A stretch of DNA of 21,609 bases from an uncultured Spirochaetales bacterium (GTDB taxonomy: Bacteria; Spirochaetota; Spirochaetia; Sphaerochaetales; Sphaerochaetaceae). The notes beneath the pieces are model-generated. The model saw only the letters and a list, made by a program, of their open reading frames with translations. It was not told where the DNA came from and did no database searches. The stretch covers positions 1 to 21,609 of the forward strand of contig CAKQTF010000004.1 in NCBI GenBank assembly GCA_934276695.1. Reading direction: 5' to 3'. Shown here one piece after another: positions 1-7,211 of this stretch. The position numbers and the translations under genes are program-made. How positions within the stretch are numbered: the first letter of the stretch is position 1; every line of letters starts with the position of its first letter.

Positions 1-845
1 TTCTCGATTTCCATATGGCAGAGCAGATCCCCTTTATCTGTTCTTTCGAATGAAGGCTTTCCATGGTTAAGTGTGGGGAAAGAATTCAGTGCGCTCTTCT
101 CCTCAAGTCTGATTGTGAGCGGGATCATGTCAATGGCATCATATCCGCCTGGCCTCTCGGCTTTTGTGAAAGGCTTGAGATTATCTGGGATCGTGTATGT
201 CTCATCCAGCATCCTGGCTTCTGTTATTGATGAGATCTCCAGTGTTATTATCTCTTTTGTATGCCTCAGCCTGCCTGTGACAGTCATAGGCTTTCTGCCA
301 CCGTTGTCTTCCTTGAAGCCGATGAAATAAGGAGCGATCTCAATCTCTTCCTTATCTGGCTGGACTGTTGATATCCTTGCGATCCTGCCTGATACCCAGC
401 AGTCGATGAGGACCTCGAGAATAGCATTGAACTTCCCTGCTTCTGTACGGTTGTCCTGCAGCTTCCTGTCTATTGATTCGGCAAGGGTAAGAACATTCTC
501 ACTGATCTTAGGAGCATAGGCTCTCATGTTCATTGCCATCTTCCTGAGCCCTGATGCAAGATGCGGATTCTGCATGTCCGTGCTTGCAGCAAGAGCCTCT
601 GCTCCCATATTGAATGCAAGGCTCTCATATACCGAAAGCTCAAGGGCAGAGCTCTCATTCTCTTTCTCCCTGATCTTGATGAGGTTGTTCTCCTCATATA
701 TGTCGATATACTGGGAAAGATCTTCAACATAGCGAGAAATGGTTGATCGATGGACACCGAGTCGTCTTGCGATCTCTGCTCTTCTCAGCCCTTCGGGGTG
801 GGATCTGAGCAATAATTCAAGCTGTGCAACTCTTTCGCCTTTCAA
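1..845 (-). CDS. HTH/WYL-domain transcriptional regulator (partial, C-terminus off window)
   Basis: This minus-strand reading frame is open from a TTG start at 845 to the window edge, about 281 codons. The TTG is chosen because AAGGAGA (853-859) sits 7 nt upstream and no better start is near. The N-terminus (about residues 5-45) is a winged HTH: a stretch LRRAEIARRLGVHRSTISRY fits the HTH_11/DeoR-like fold, with the recognition helix at VHRSTISRYVEDL. A central helical region follows. From about residue 200 there is a WYL-like segment (IAPYFIGFKEDNGG, then LEISSITEARMLDETYTIP), matching the usual 'FRLDRI..AE.LDEPF.IP' pattern of WYL proteins. Such proteins usually bind DNA and sense a nucleotide or nucleic-acid ligand; the ligand here is unknown. 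It has its own promoter and no visible target in the window. The C-terminus is cut by the window, not necessarily by the genome. Confidence 0.8.
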   Translation of the reverse strand, partial: MKGERVAQLELLLRSHPEGLRRAEIARRLGVHRSTISRYVEDLSQYIDIYEENNLIKIREKENESSALELSVYESLAFNMGAEALAASTDMQNPHLASGLRKMAMNMRAYAPKISENVLTLAESIDRKLQDNRTEAGKFNAILEVLIDCWVSGRIARISTVQPDKEEIEIAPYFIGFKEDNGGRKPMTVTGRLRHTKEIITLEISSITEARMLDETYTIPDNLKPFTKAERPGGYDAIDMIPLTIRLEEKSALNSFPTLNHGKPSFERTDKGDLLCHMEIE

Positions 846-872
846 AACAGAATCTCCTTATAGCTGAAGAGG

Positions 873-900
873 ATTATACCATAAAACACACCATAGTGAA
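873..900 (-). promoter_or_regulatory. Promoter of the WYL regulator gene
   Basis: On the minus strand a perfect TATAAT (873-878) lies 16 nt from TTCACT (895-900), a four-of-six match to the -35 consensus. The predicted transcript would start about 20 nt before the ribosome-binding site at 853-859. Confidence 0.6.
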
Positions 901-917
901 CAATAAAAGCCCGGCAT

Positions 918-934
918 TGCAACATTTTGTTGCA
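918..934. repeat. Perfect 7-bp inverted repeat between the MATE and WYL genes
   Basis: TGCAACA and TGTTGCA are separated by TTT. The repeat lies just past the stop of the MATE gene and upstream of the WYL promoter. On the plus strand it is followed by TTTTT, but no plus-strand gene ends here, so a terminator role on that strand is unlikely. It could be an operator for the WYL regulator or a weak end-of-transcript hairpin for the pump gene. Confidence 0.4.
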
Positions 935-938
935 TTTT

Positions 939-2321
939 TCAAAGCTGACATATGCTGCTTTTCCTGCTCCATTTCCTTATTTCAGTGAAATACATGATAA
1001 GCCCGACAGCACCTGTGAGCGTCTCTGAGAACGGAAATGCGAACCATGTCCATCTGAGGCCTATAAGAGACAGCAGATAGAAGCTCGGGATCAGGCAGAA
1101 TATCTGCCTGCATAGCGCAAGCATAGTGCTCTTGCTCGATTCGCCTATTGCCTGGAAGAAAACAGGCAGCATCAGTGAGAATACTGCAGGAATGAAACTC
1201 AGCCCGATAGCTCTGAATGCAGGTATTCCAGCATCCAGGACCTCCTGCTCTTTAGAAAACAGGCTCAGCAGTTTTTCCGGGATTGCATCAAAGCAGAATA
1301 TACCTGCAAGCATGAATGCTGCGGATATGAGTATTGAGTCCCTCATAGTCATCCTGCATCTTCTGTAGTCACCTGTTGTATGGTTATAGCTGAGGATAGG
1401 CACAATGCATGTGCATAGCCCCATGAGCGGGATGAAGAAGAATGACTGGTATTTATAATACAGCCCGAGTACCGTCACTGCAGAATCTGAGAATCTGGCA
1501 AGGATCATGTTGAGGATCACAATATAAACAGACATCGTCATCTGGCTTAGGATTGTAGGGTAGCCAAGCTTCAGGCTGGGGACTGCGAATTTAGGTAGCT
1601 CATGTATTGATGGTATCTTATGGCATGCTTTCCTGCATGTTATCACAGCAGATACGAACTGCCCGAGGACTGTTGCATATGCAGCTCCTGCAGCTCCAAG
1701 AGATGGGATAGGCCCTGCTCCGAAGATCAGCAGCGGATCCATTATGATGTTTGTCAGGGCGCCAAGGCTTTCTGCAATCATTGGCGTTTTCATATTTCCC
1801 CTTGCCTGATGGACTTTCGCCCAGTTGCTTTCAAGAAACTGGAATATGCTTCCGGCACACACTATGCGGCCGTATATCATCGTATCACGTATTACATCGC
1901 TGCCATTTGCTGATGCGCGGGTATATGCAGGAAGGAATATGAGCACACATGCTGCATATATAGTCCAGGCTGCTACCTCCAGTGCTGTACCGGTTCCTGC
2001 TGTCCTGTCTGCTCTTGCTTCATTTTTCACAGCATATAGCTTTGACATGTATGTGTTGACTCCGACTCCTATCCCAAGCGCAATAGCAGGTGCCAGCCAT
2101 TGGATAGGGTATATCACAGATAGTGCCGTCAGGGCACTCGGGGAGTACATGCCGACAAAGAAGCTATCAACAATGTTGTACATAGCCTGGATGAGCTGTG
2201 CAGCCATCACAGGGGGAGCGAGACGCAGAAGAAGCCTGCTTATTCTCTCGTTCGCGAAGATATCTGCGCCGGATCCTGTCCTTGCTGCAGTGCAGGTACT
2301 GTGCTTTATGTGCTGTCCCAT
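939..2321 (-). CDS. MATE family multidrug/toxin efflux protein
   Basis: The protein is a polytopic membrane protein of about 460 residues, the usual MATE length. It belongs to the family of Na+- or H+-driven antiporters that expel drugs and metabolites. The N-terminal block around ANERISRLLLRLAPPVMAAQ, then LIQAMYNIVDSFFVG, is the standard first-helix MATE signature. A second related half begins near LKLGYPTILSQMTMSVYIVI, giving the expected internal pseudo-repeat. About twelve hydrophobic segments are visible. The frame is open further upstream, to an ATG at 2408 and a TTG at 2453. I prefer the ATG at 2321 because it gives family length and leaves room for divergent promoters opposite slyX. 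An AAGGA lies unusually close to that ATG, so the start is not certain. The substrate cannot be told from sequence. Confidence 0.85.
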   Translation of the reverse strand: MGQHIKHSTCTAARTGSGADIFANERISRLLLRLAPPVMAAQLIQAMYNIVDSFFVGMYSPSALTALSVIYPIQWLAPAIALGIGVGVNTYMSKLYAVKNEARADRTAGTGTALEVAAWTIYAACVLIFLPAYTRASANGSDVIRDTMIYGRIVCAGSIFQFLESNWAKVHQARGNMKTPMIAESLGALTNIIMDPLLIFGAGPIPSLGAAGAAYATVLGQFVSAVITCRKACHKIPSIHELPKFAVPSLKLGYPTILSQMTMSVYIVILNMILARFSDSAVTVLGLYYKYQSFFFIPLMGLCTCIVPILSYNHTTGDYRRCRMTMRDSILISAAFMLAGIFCFDAIPEKLLSLFSKEQEVLDAGIPAFRAIGLSFIPAVFSLMLPVFFQAIGESSKSTMLALCRQIFCLIPSFYLLSLIGLRWTWFAFPFSETLTGAVGLIMYFTEIRKWSRKSSICQL

Positions 2322-2382
2322 TTCCTTATCTGCTCCAATGAGGCTTTTATCTCTTTCTGCTATATTTGTAAATAGGCTGTGA

Positions 2383-2411
2383 TTGCTTATTGCCTTATCT
2401 TCCATCATAAT
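2383..2411 (+). promoter_or_regulatory. Promoter of slyX, apparently leaderless
   Basis: TTGCTT (2383-2388) and CATAAT (2406-2411) are spaced by exactly 17 nt. The expected transcription start, 6-8 nt further, falls on or next to the slyX ATG at 2419. No ribosome-binding site precedes that ATG. Confidence 0.45.
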
Positions 2412-2418
2412 TGACTCT

Positions 2419-2622
2419 ATGGAATTAGATGAACTGGATGCTCTTGAGATCAAGATCAGCTATCTTGAGAGCCAGAATGCAGAGCTCAATGAGGTGATTG
2501 TTGAGCAGGGTAAGGATATAACCTATCTGAAGATAAGGCTTGAGCACCTTGAGAAGAAGGTGCAGGAGCTCATAGAGGAGAGCGGGGAGGCCAGGCCTAA
2601 CAGGAAGCCGCCCCACTACTGA
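2419..2622 (+). CDS. slyX: SlyX family protein
   Basis: This small protein of 67 residues has the SlyX hallmarks: a long amphipathic heptad-type coiled coil (LEIKISYLESQNAELNEVIV and on to about residue 50) and a C-terminus ending in KPPHY, close to the family's conserved RPPHY ending. SlyX is widespread and small. In Escherichia coli mutations in it suppress slyD phenotypes, but its molecular role is unknown. A TTG at 2383 in frame would add 12 hydrophobic residues that do not fit the family; ATG 2419 gives the family start. The gene runs divergently from the MATE gene and ends one base before the stop of the convergent thioesterase gene. Confidence 0.85.
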   Translation: MELDELDALEIKISYLESQNAELNEVIVEQGKDITYLKIRLEHLEKKVQELIEESGEARPNRKPPHY

Positions 2623-2623
2623 G

Positions 2624-3415
2624 TCAGTCCCGCTGCCTCCACTCGGTTGCAGCCTCGAATACAGTCTCATCTCCTCTGACTATCTGTGAGAACAGCAAAG
2701 GCTTATCTGAATCAAGTCCATCCTTGGTGAATGTCCTGATGCTTAGGCTGTCTGTCAGATAGCTCTGCTTCTCCCACTTTACATCAAAGAATGAAGGCAT
2801 ATAGCTGTCAAGGAATTCCTTTGGTAGTGCTTCCATGATCCAGCTTATATAGCTTATGTTGTTTACATGCCTGTTGTAATCCGTGTCGTAATAGTTGACT
2901 TCAGCAGGCCATGCGGCAAGTTCAGGGCCCTGGTATTCATCTGCTTTTGGAAAGGCTGGGAATACCGGATCAAAATAGTGCTTATCCGCATCCGCAGCCG
3001 GAAGCATATCCTTCAGTATATCCGGTTTGCATGGGCGCTTTCTTGCAAGGTCCATGATCACCCACCAGTTATCTGCCTGGAATACAGGAGAGCCATCTGC
3101 CTTATCGTAGGCTCTGACAGCTCTTGGACAGTAGAGCCTGTAGCCGTCCTGGCACCATGTCTCAAGACGTATGGTGTCAGTCCAGTCCAGAAGCTTATCA
3201 ATATGCATTCTTGTCCTGAGGATCATCCATGTCTTCTGCTCTTTGTCATACAGCTGTTTGAGGCCGACCCCCTTGGCTGCTGCATGAAGCCCGCCCATTT
3301 CCTGATTGAGGCCGAAATAATAATTAGGTCTTGCTTTATAGAAACAGTCAGTCTCTGCTGATTTTATGAAGAATTCACCGTATGCGGCTTTCTCTTCTTC
3401 GCTTACATAGAACAT
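2624..3415 (-). CDS. Acyl-ACP thioesterase (FatA/FatB-like, double hotdog)
   Basis: The predicted cytosolic protein of 263 residues has two hotdog domains and would hydrolyse fatty acyl-ACP to free fatty acid, ending fatty-acid elongation. The second domain carries YYDTDYNRHVNNISYISW (about 176-192), the region that in plant and bacterial acyl-ACP thioesterases holds the active-site Asn and His (N-x-HVNN-x-x-Y). The first domain includes a segment around ARPNYYFGLNQEMGGLHAAA (28-47), where family members have a similar helix ending in HA. The ATG at 3415 is chosen: it lies 4 nt after the rsmD stop, whereas an upstream start at 3469 would overlap rsmD by 50 nt. It is the last gene of the nine-gene run. 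Thioesterases of this type occur in bacteria that excrete or recycle free fatty acids; chain-length preference cannot be read. Confidence 0.85.
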   Translation of the reverse strand: MFYVSEEEKAAYGEFFIKSAETDCFYKARPNYYFGLNQEMGGLHAAAKGVGLKQLYDKEQKTWMILRTRMHIDKLLDWTDTIRLETWCQDGYRLYCPRAVRAYDKADGSPVFQADNWWVIMDLARKRPCKPDILKDMLPAADADKHYFDPVFPAFPKADEYQGPELAAWPAEVNYYDTDYNRHVNNISYISWIMEALPKEFLDSYMPSFFDVKWEKQSYLTDSLSIRTFTKDGLDSDKPLLFSQIVRGDETVFEAATEWRQRD

Positions 3416-3419
3416 ATAT

Positions 3420-3956
3420 TCAGTCTGCCTTATAGAATCTGACCATTGAGCGCCCGTATTTCCTCTCATCCTTGAACCGGAAGCCCGGAATCTCTTCTGG
3501 CCATAGTTTTTTCTCTTCTTCGGGGTAATGTATTATGAAGAGTCCCCCGTCCTTTATTATCTGCTTCTCTGCAATCAGCCTGAAGAGATCTGTCTTTCCT
3601 TCCATGTTGAATGGAGGATCTGCATATACTATATCGTAGCGGTAAGGGCATGAGATTATGAATCTATTCACATCCATCATGAAGAGTCGCTTCTCCTCTT
3701 CGACGAATGATATGTTGCTCTCTATAACGCTTTTCTTGCCTCTGTCCATCTCTACAAGATGGATAGGGCTTGCACCTCTGCTAGCTGCTTCAATAGCTAC
3801 GCATCCGGAGCCTGAGAAGAGATCAAGGAAGCTCTCTCCTCTGAGATCTCCGAGAATGGCAAAGAGGGATTCCCTCATCCTGTCCATTGCCGGCCTGATT
3901 ACGCCTGGAGGGCATTTGACCTGGCGTCTGCAGTATTTTCCGCCTGTGATTCTCAT
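3420..3956 (-). CDS. rsmD: 16S rRNA (guanine966-N2)-methyltransferase RsmD
   Basis: The 178-residue length is normal for RsmD, which methylates G966 of 16S rRNA in the small ribosomal subunit using S-adenosylmethionine. It starts MRITGGKY, as usual for the family, followed by RPAMDRMRESLFAIL (21-35). Motif I, FLDLFSGSG (43-51), binds the methyl donor. The catalytic motif IV is DPPF at 113-116. An AAGGA lies about 11 nt before the ATG, overlapping the stop of the upstream HD gene. The gene end overlaps nothing and is followed after 4 nt by the thioesterase start. Confidence 0.93.
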   Translation of the reverse strand: MRITGGKYCRRQVKCPPGVIRPAMDRMRESLFAILGDLRGESFLDLFSGSGCVAIEAASRGASPIHLVEMDRGKKSVIESNISFVEEEKRLFMMDVNRFIISCPYRYDIVYADPPFNMEGKTDLFRLIAEKQIIKDGGLFIIHYPEEEKKLWPEEIPGFRFKDERKYGRSMVRFYKAD

Positions 3957-3971
3957 CTTCCCGGATTTCCT

Positions 3972-4541
3972 TTATGCTTCTTCTGGCCATAGGCCGAGCT
4001 CTGGTGCTGCCTTTGTCATTCCATCAATCGTGAGCTGGATCACAGAAGGTATGTCCATGCCAAGCATTGCTGCGCCTTTCTCTATTATCTCCCTGTTCAC
4101 ACCGGCTGCGAATCCATGTGCATTCCATTTCTTCTTTACTGACTTGACTGATATTCCCTTCATCTTCTCAGGTCTCATCAGCGCTGTAGCTGTGACAAGC
4201 CCTGTCAGCTCATCGATTGTGTACAGCATCTTCTCCATATATGAGACAGGCTCTGTATCAGAGCATATTCCCCATCCATGTGAGCATATTGCATGCACCA
4301 TCTCATCAGGTGCATCTATCTCCTTAAGCAGCTCCGGTGCTTTAGCGCAGTGCTGATCCGGGAATCTTTCCCAGTCGACGTCGTGAAGAAGACCTGTTAT
4401 CCCCCAGAAATCGGGGTCGTCCCCATGTCTTTCCGCTGCTTCCCTCATCACTGATTCAACAGCAAGCGCATGATGGAATAAGCTCTCTGATTCATTGTAT
4501 TTATGCCATAGGCCTAAGGCCTGTTCTCTGTTTACTGCCAT
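3972..4541 (-). CDS. HD-domain metal-dependent hydrolase
   Basis: This soluble protein of 189 residues belongs to the HD phosphohydrolase superfamily. The metal site can be followed: H24 in FHHALAVES, H53-D54 in GLLHDVDWERF, a histidine at 83 or 88 (SHGW), and D110 in YTIDELTGLV. The order H...HD...H...D and the short single-domain length match a common bacterial group annotated only as HD-domain hydrolase; its substrate is unknown. The start was moved from 4568 to ATG 4541 because GGAGGAG lies 6 nt upstream of the latter. It stands 35 nt after recG and 15 nt before rsmD, so it is almost surely co-transcribed. Confidence 0.82.
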   Translation of the reverse strand: MAVNREQALGLWHKYNESESLFHHALAVESVMREAAERHGDDPDFWGITGLLHDVDWERFPDQHCAKAPELLKEIDAPDEMVHAICSHGWGICSDTEPVSYMEKMLYTIDELTGLVTATALMRPEKMKGISVKSVKKKWNAHGFAAGVNREIIEKGAAMLGMDIPSVIQLTIDGMTKAAPELGLWPEEA

Positions 4542-4576
4542 ATTGATCTCCTCCGTATAGGATAGCATTTTGCTTT

Positions 4577-6586
4577 CTAACTAGAAAGTGCCTGTCTGAG
4601 CATGCAGTTATCAGCGCTTATGAGGCCCCTGTCTGCTCTGAGTATTGCCACAGCTTCTTCTGATGCCATCTCAAGAAGGTCTGCATTATCTGTCAGATTC
4701 GCATAGTGGATATTGAAGAATCCTGCCTGCTCTGTGCCTGTCATATCCCCAGGCCCTCTTATCTCAAGATCCTTCTCTGCAATCATGAATCCATCTGTGA
4801 CATCACGCATAACCTTGAGCCTTTCTCCTGCTTCCTTTGTGTATTTCTTCACATCAAAGACAAGGAAGCAGTATGACTGGAGAGAGGATCTCCCGACTCT
4901 TCCCCTGAGCTGATGCAGGGCTGCCAGGCCGAATCTGTCGGCATGTTCTATCACCATGCATGTGGCATCAGGTATATCAATGCCGACTTCAACGACGCTT
5001 GTTGCAACTAGGTACATTATCTTCTTGTCCCTGAATTCAGAGAGGATCCTTATCTTCTCATCTTCCGGAAGCTTTGAGTGTATAAGGGCAGATGGGACAG
5101 AAGGGTATATCCTTCTGAGTTCATCGTACATTGTAGTTACATCCCTGAGGTCGCTGTCCCCCTCGTCATTTATTCTCGGGTATACAAAATATGCCTGATG
5201 GCCTCTTGAGAATTCCGTGCTTATTGCCTTGTACATATCCACACGCTTCTCGTTGCTTACAAGATGCGTGATCACAGGCAGCCTTCCTCTAGGCATTGTC
5301 CTTATTGTTGATATATCCAGGCTTGCATACATTGTGAGCGCAAGCGTTCTTGGAATCGGGGTTGCAGTCATTGAGAGCACATCCGGGTTCTCGCCTTTTC
5401 TCTTAAGAGCTTCCCTCTGGGCGACTCCGAATCTGTGCTGCTCATCGATTATCACATATTCAAGCGATCTGAATCTCACATCATCAGAGAACAGCGCATG
5501 CGTCCCGATTGCAAGATCCGCACTGCCATCCTGAAGCGCATTGAGCAGCAGCTTCCTTGCCTTGCTCCCTATATCCCCTGTGACAAGGACTGGCATTATG
5601 CCAAGCGGTTCCAGGAGCCTTGCTGCAAGCTCAGCATGCTGCCGTGCCAGAAGCTCTGTCGGAGCCATGAATGCAACCTGGCCTCCCTTTGCGATCACAT
5701 GCAGTGCGGATATCCATGCAACAAGCGTCTTCCCTGATCCTACATCCCCCTGCAGAAGCCTGTTCATCGGCTCTTCTGCATCAATGTCACCTCTTATCTC
5801 CTCTATGGCTTTTCCCTGGTCAGGCGTCAGACTGAAAGGAAGCGATGAAATAAGCTTACGCTCCAGCTTGGATGGCTGGCTTTTCTTCTTCTCAGTGAAG
5901 TCCTTATCCCGGAGAAGCCGGAGCTCAAGCCTCAGAAGCTCAGAGAATGCAAGTGTCCGCTTTGCTCTTCTGAGCTGTTCGAAGTCTGAGGGGAAATGCA
6001 GCTCTCTGAGTGCATCCTCATCTGGCATGAATCCGTATCTATCATATAGATATGAAGGCATTGAAGGCGGGAATGGGGAGAGAGCATTCAGTGCATATCT
6101 TACAGCTTCCCGTATGTTCTTCTGGCTCAGGGACCCTGATAGCGGGTAGATCGGCAGTATCCTGCCGATTCCAGCTTCCTCACGTGTTCTCTTTAGCTCG
6201 AATGCTGATGTCTGGAACAGCCCATTAGGATTGCGCTGCACTGTGGCATTGATGTACCACGCAGAGCCGATAGAGAGCATATTCTCAAGAAATGGCCGGT
6301 TGAAGCATAAAAGCTCAATCTGCCTGCCATCCTCATCCTCGCATAGTACTTTCAGAGTGCGTCCTCTCTTTGATGGGAAGAATGAGTGCCTCTTCACGAA
6401 GATTCTGCAGGCAATCAGCGGATCCTCTACTGATATGTCAGAAAGACAGCGTTCCTCTCTCCTGTCATCATATGAGCGTGGCATGAGCCTGATGACATCC
6501 TCAAGGCTGGTCACTCCAAGGCTCTGGAAATCATCCTGGAGCTTGCGCCCGATTCCTGGAACAGCTGTGATTCTGGTTCCGCTCAT
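4577..6586 (-). CDS. recG: ATP-dependent DNA helicase RecG
   Basis: The protein has 669 residues, normal for RecG, which reverses stalled forks and moves Holliday junctions and R-loops. The N-terminal part is the wedge/OB region: GIGRKLQDDFQSLGVTSLED (11-30) is the helix-hairpin-like start and PRSYDDRR follows. The helicase core shows Walker A GDVGSGKT (280-287), motif Ia MAPTELLARQH (308-317), motif II DEQHRFG (381-387), motif III SMTATPIPRTLAL (405-417), and the C-terminal helicase lobe ending in the RGRVGRS motif VI. The ATG at 6586 directly follows the TAA stop of the YggT-like gene with no gap, which suggests translational coupling. Confidence 0.97.
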   Translation of the reverse strand: MSGTRITAVPGIGRKLQDDFQSLGVTSLEDVIRLMPRSYDDRREERCLSDISVEDPLIACRIFVKRHSFFPSKRGRTLKVLCEDEDGRQIELLCFNRPFLENMLSIGSAWYINATVQRNPNGLFQTSAFELKRTREEAGIGRILPIYPLSGSLSQKNIREAVRYALNALSPFPPSMPSYLYDRYGFMPDEDALRELHFPSDFEQLRRAKRTLAFSELLRLELRLLRDKDFTEKKKSQPSKLERKLISSLPFSLTPDQGKAIEEIRGDIDAEEPMNRLLQGDVGSGKTLVAWISALHVIAKGGQVAFMAPTELLARQHAELAARLLEPLGIMPVLVTGDIGSKARKLLLNALQDGSADLAIGTHALFSDDVRFRSLEYVIIDEQHRFGVAQREALKRKGENPDVLSMTATPIPRTLALTMYASLDISTIRTMPRGRLPVITHLVSNEKRVDMYKAISTEFSRGHQAYFVYPRINDEGDSDLRDVTTMYDELRRIYPSVPSALIHSKLPEDEKIRILSEFRDKKIMYLVATSVVEVGIDIPDATCMVIEHADRFGLAALHQLRGRVGRSSLQSYCFLVFDVKKYTKEAGERLKVMRDVTDGFMIAEKDLEIRGPGDMTGTEQAGFFNIHYANLTDNADLLEMASEEAVAILRADRGLISADNCMLRQALSS

Positions 6587-7186
6587 TTAGAATGGTATCC
6601 TGATTGCAAGATGCATTAGATATCCGAATAGGTACTTTCCTCCGAAATACATCATTATTGAGATAATGAGCCCAATGATGGAGATAGTCCTGTCTGATAC
6701 ATTGCTGTTTCTTGGAAAGAATGATCTGATCATAGAGCAGAATGAGTCTGCACCCATTGTCATTGAGTAGGAATATGACCTCATCATCGGATTTGCGGAG
6801 AAGGATGAGATCGTCCTGAAGATCATCAGTATGATAAGGAGCGATAGGTATATAGATAGCCCATAGCTCCAGAATGCCTGTATGAACAGGGATAGGACCA
6901 GGGCGAATGTGAGGTACCCGAAGCTGCCGAAGAATGCCAGTATTGATTCAGCAACGCTTACCAGTCCGATTGCGATGATAGGGGAGAAATCAAGGATGCC
7001 TATTGTCATGCCCTTTCTTTTGAACATATTAAGATAAGGGTCAACTGCTCCTGCGAGGAATGCGGAGAATGATCCATCCCTATAGCTTCTGACGAACCAT
7101 GACATTATTATCCTGATCCAGATCATGAATGAATAAAGCCTGAGAAGCCTAGCTAGAACCAAAGATGCTTTAGTCAGTAAATACAT
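6587..7186 (-). CDS. YggT family membrane protein (two YggT repeats)
   Basis: This integral membrane protein of 199 residues reads as two YggT-type halves, each with a pair of helices (first around LRLYSFMIWIRIIMSWFV, second around LSLLIILMIFRTISSFSANP) and the short basic or polar loop typical of the family. YggT proteins are small inner-membrane proteins of largely unknown role, linked in some bacteria to osmotic stress or cell-division functions. The start was moved from 7261 to ATG 7186, which has TAGGAG 8 nt upstream; the longer version would overlap dnaE. To my memory, a membrane protein between dnaE and recG also occurs in Borrelia. Confidence 0.78.
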   Translation of the reverse strand: MYLLTKASLVLARLLRLYSFMIWIRIIMSWFVRSYRDGSFSAFLAGAVDPYLNMFKRKGMTIGILDFSPIIAIGLVSVAESILAFFGSFGYLTFALVLSLFIQAFWSYGLSIYLSLLIILMIFRTISSFSANPMMRSYSYSMTMGADSFCSMIRSFFPRNSNVSDRTISIIGLIISIMMYFGGKYLFGYLMHLAIRIPF

Positions 7187-7211
7187 AAGACAAACTCCTA
7201 ACTCTATTAAA

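Noticed and set aside
918..940. Inverted repeat plus T-run as a Rho-independent terminator on the plus strand
   Set aside because: No plus-strand gene ends here, and the 7-bp stem is AT-rich and short.
1825..2382. A 185-residue plus-strand ORF
   Set aside because: Antisense shadow of the MATE gene; composition reflects the hydrophobic helices read backwards.
3658..4356. A 232-residue plus-strand ORF
   Set aside because: It is the complement of rsmD and the HD gene, both with clear motifs and ribosome-binding sites; no start signal on the plus strand.
5541..6149. A 202-residue plus-strand ORF
   Set aside because: Serine-rich shadow of recG on the opposite strand, with no recognisable domain.
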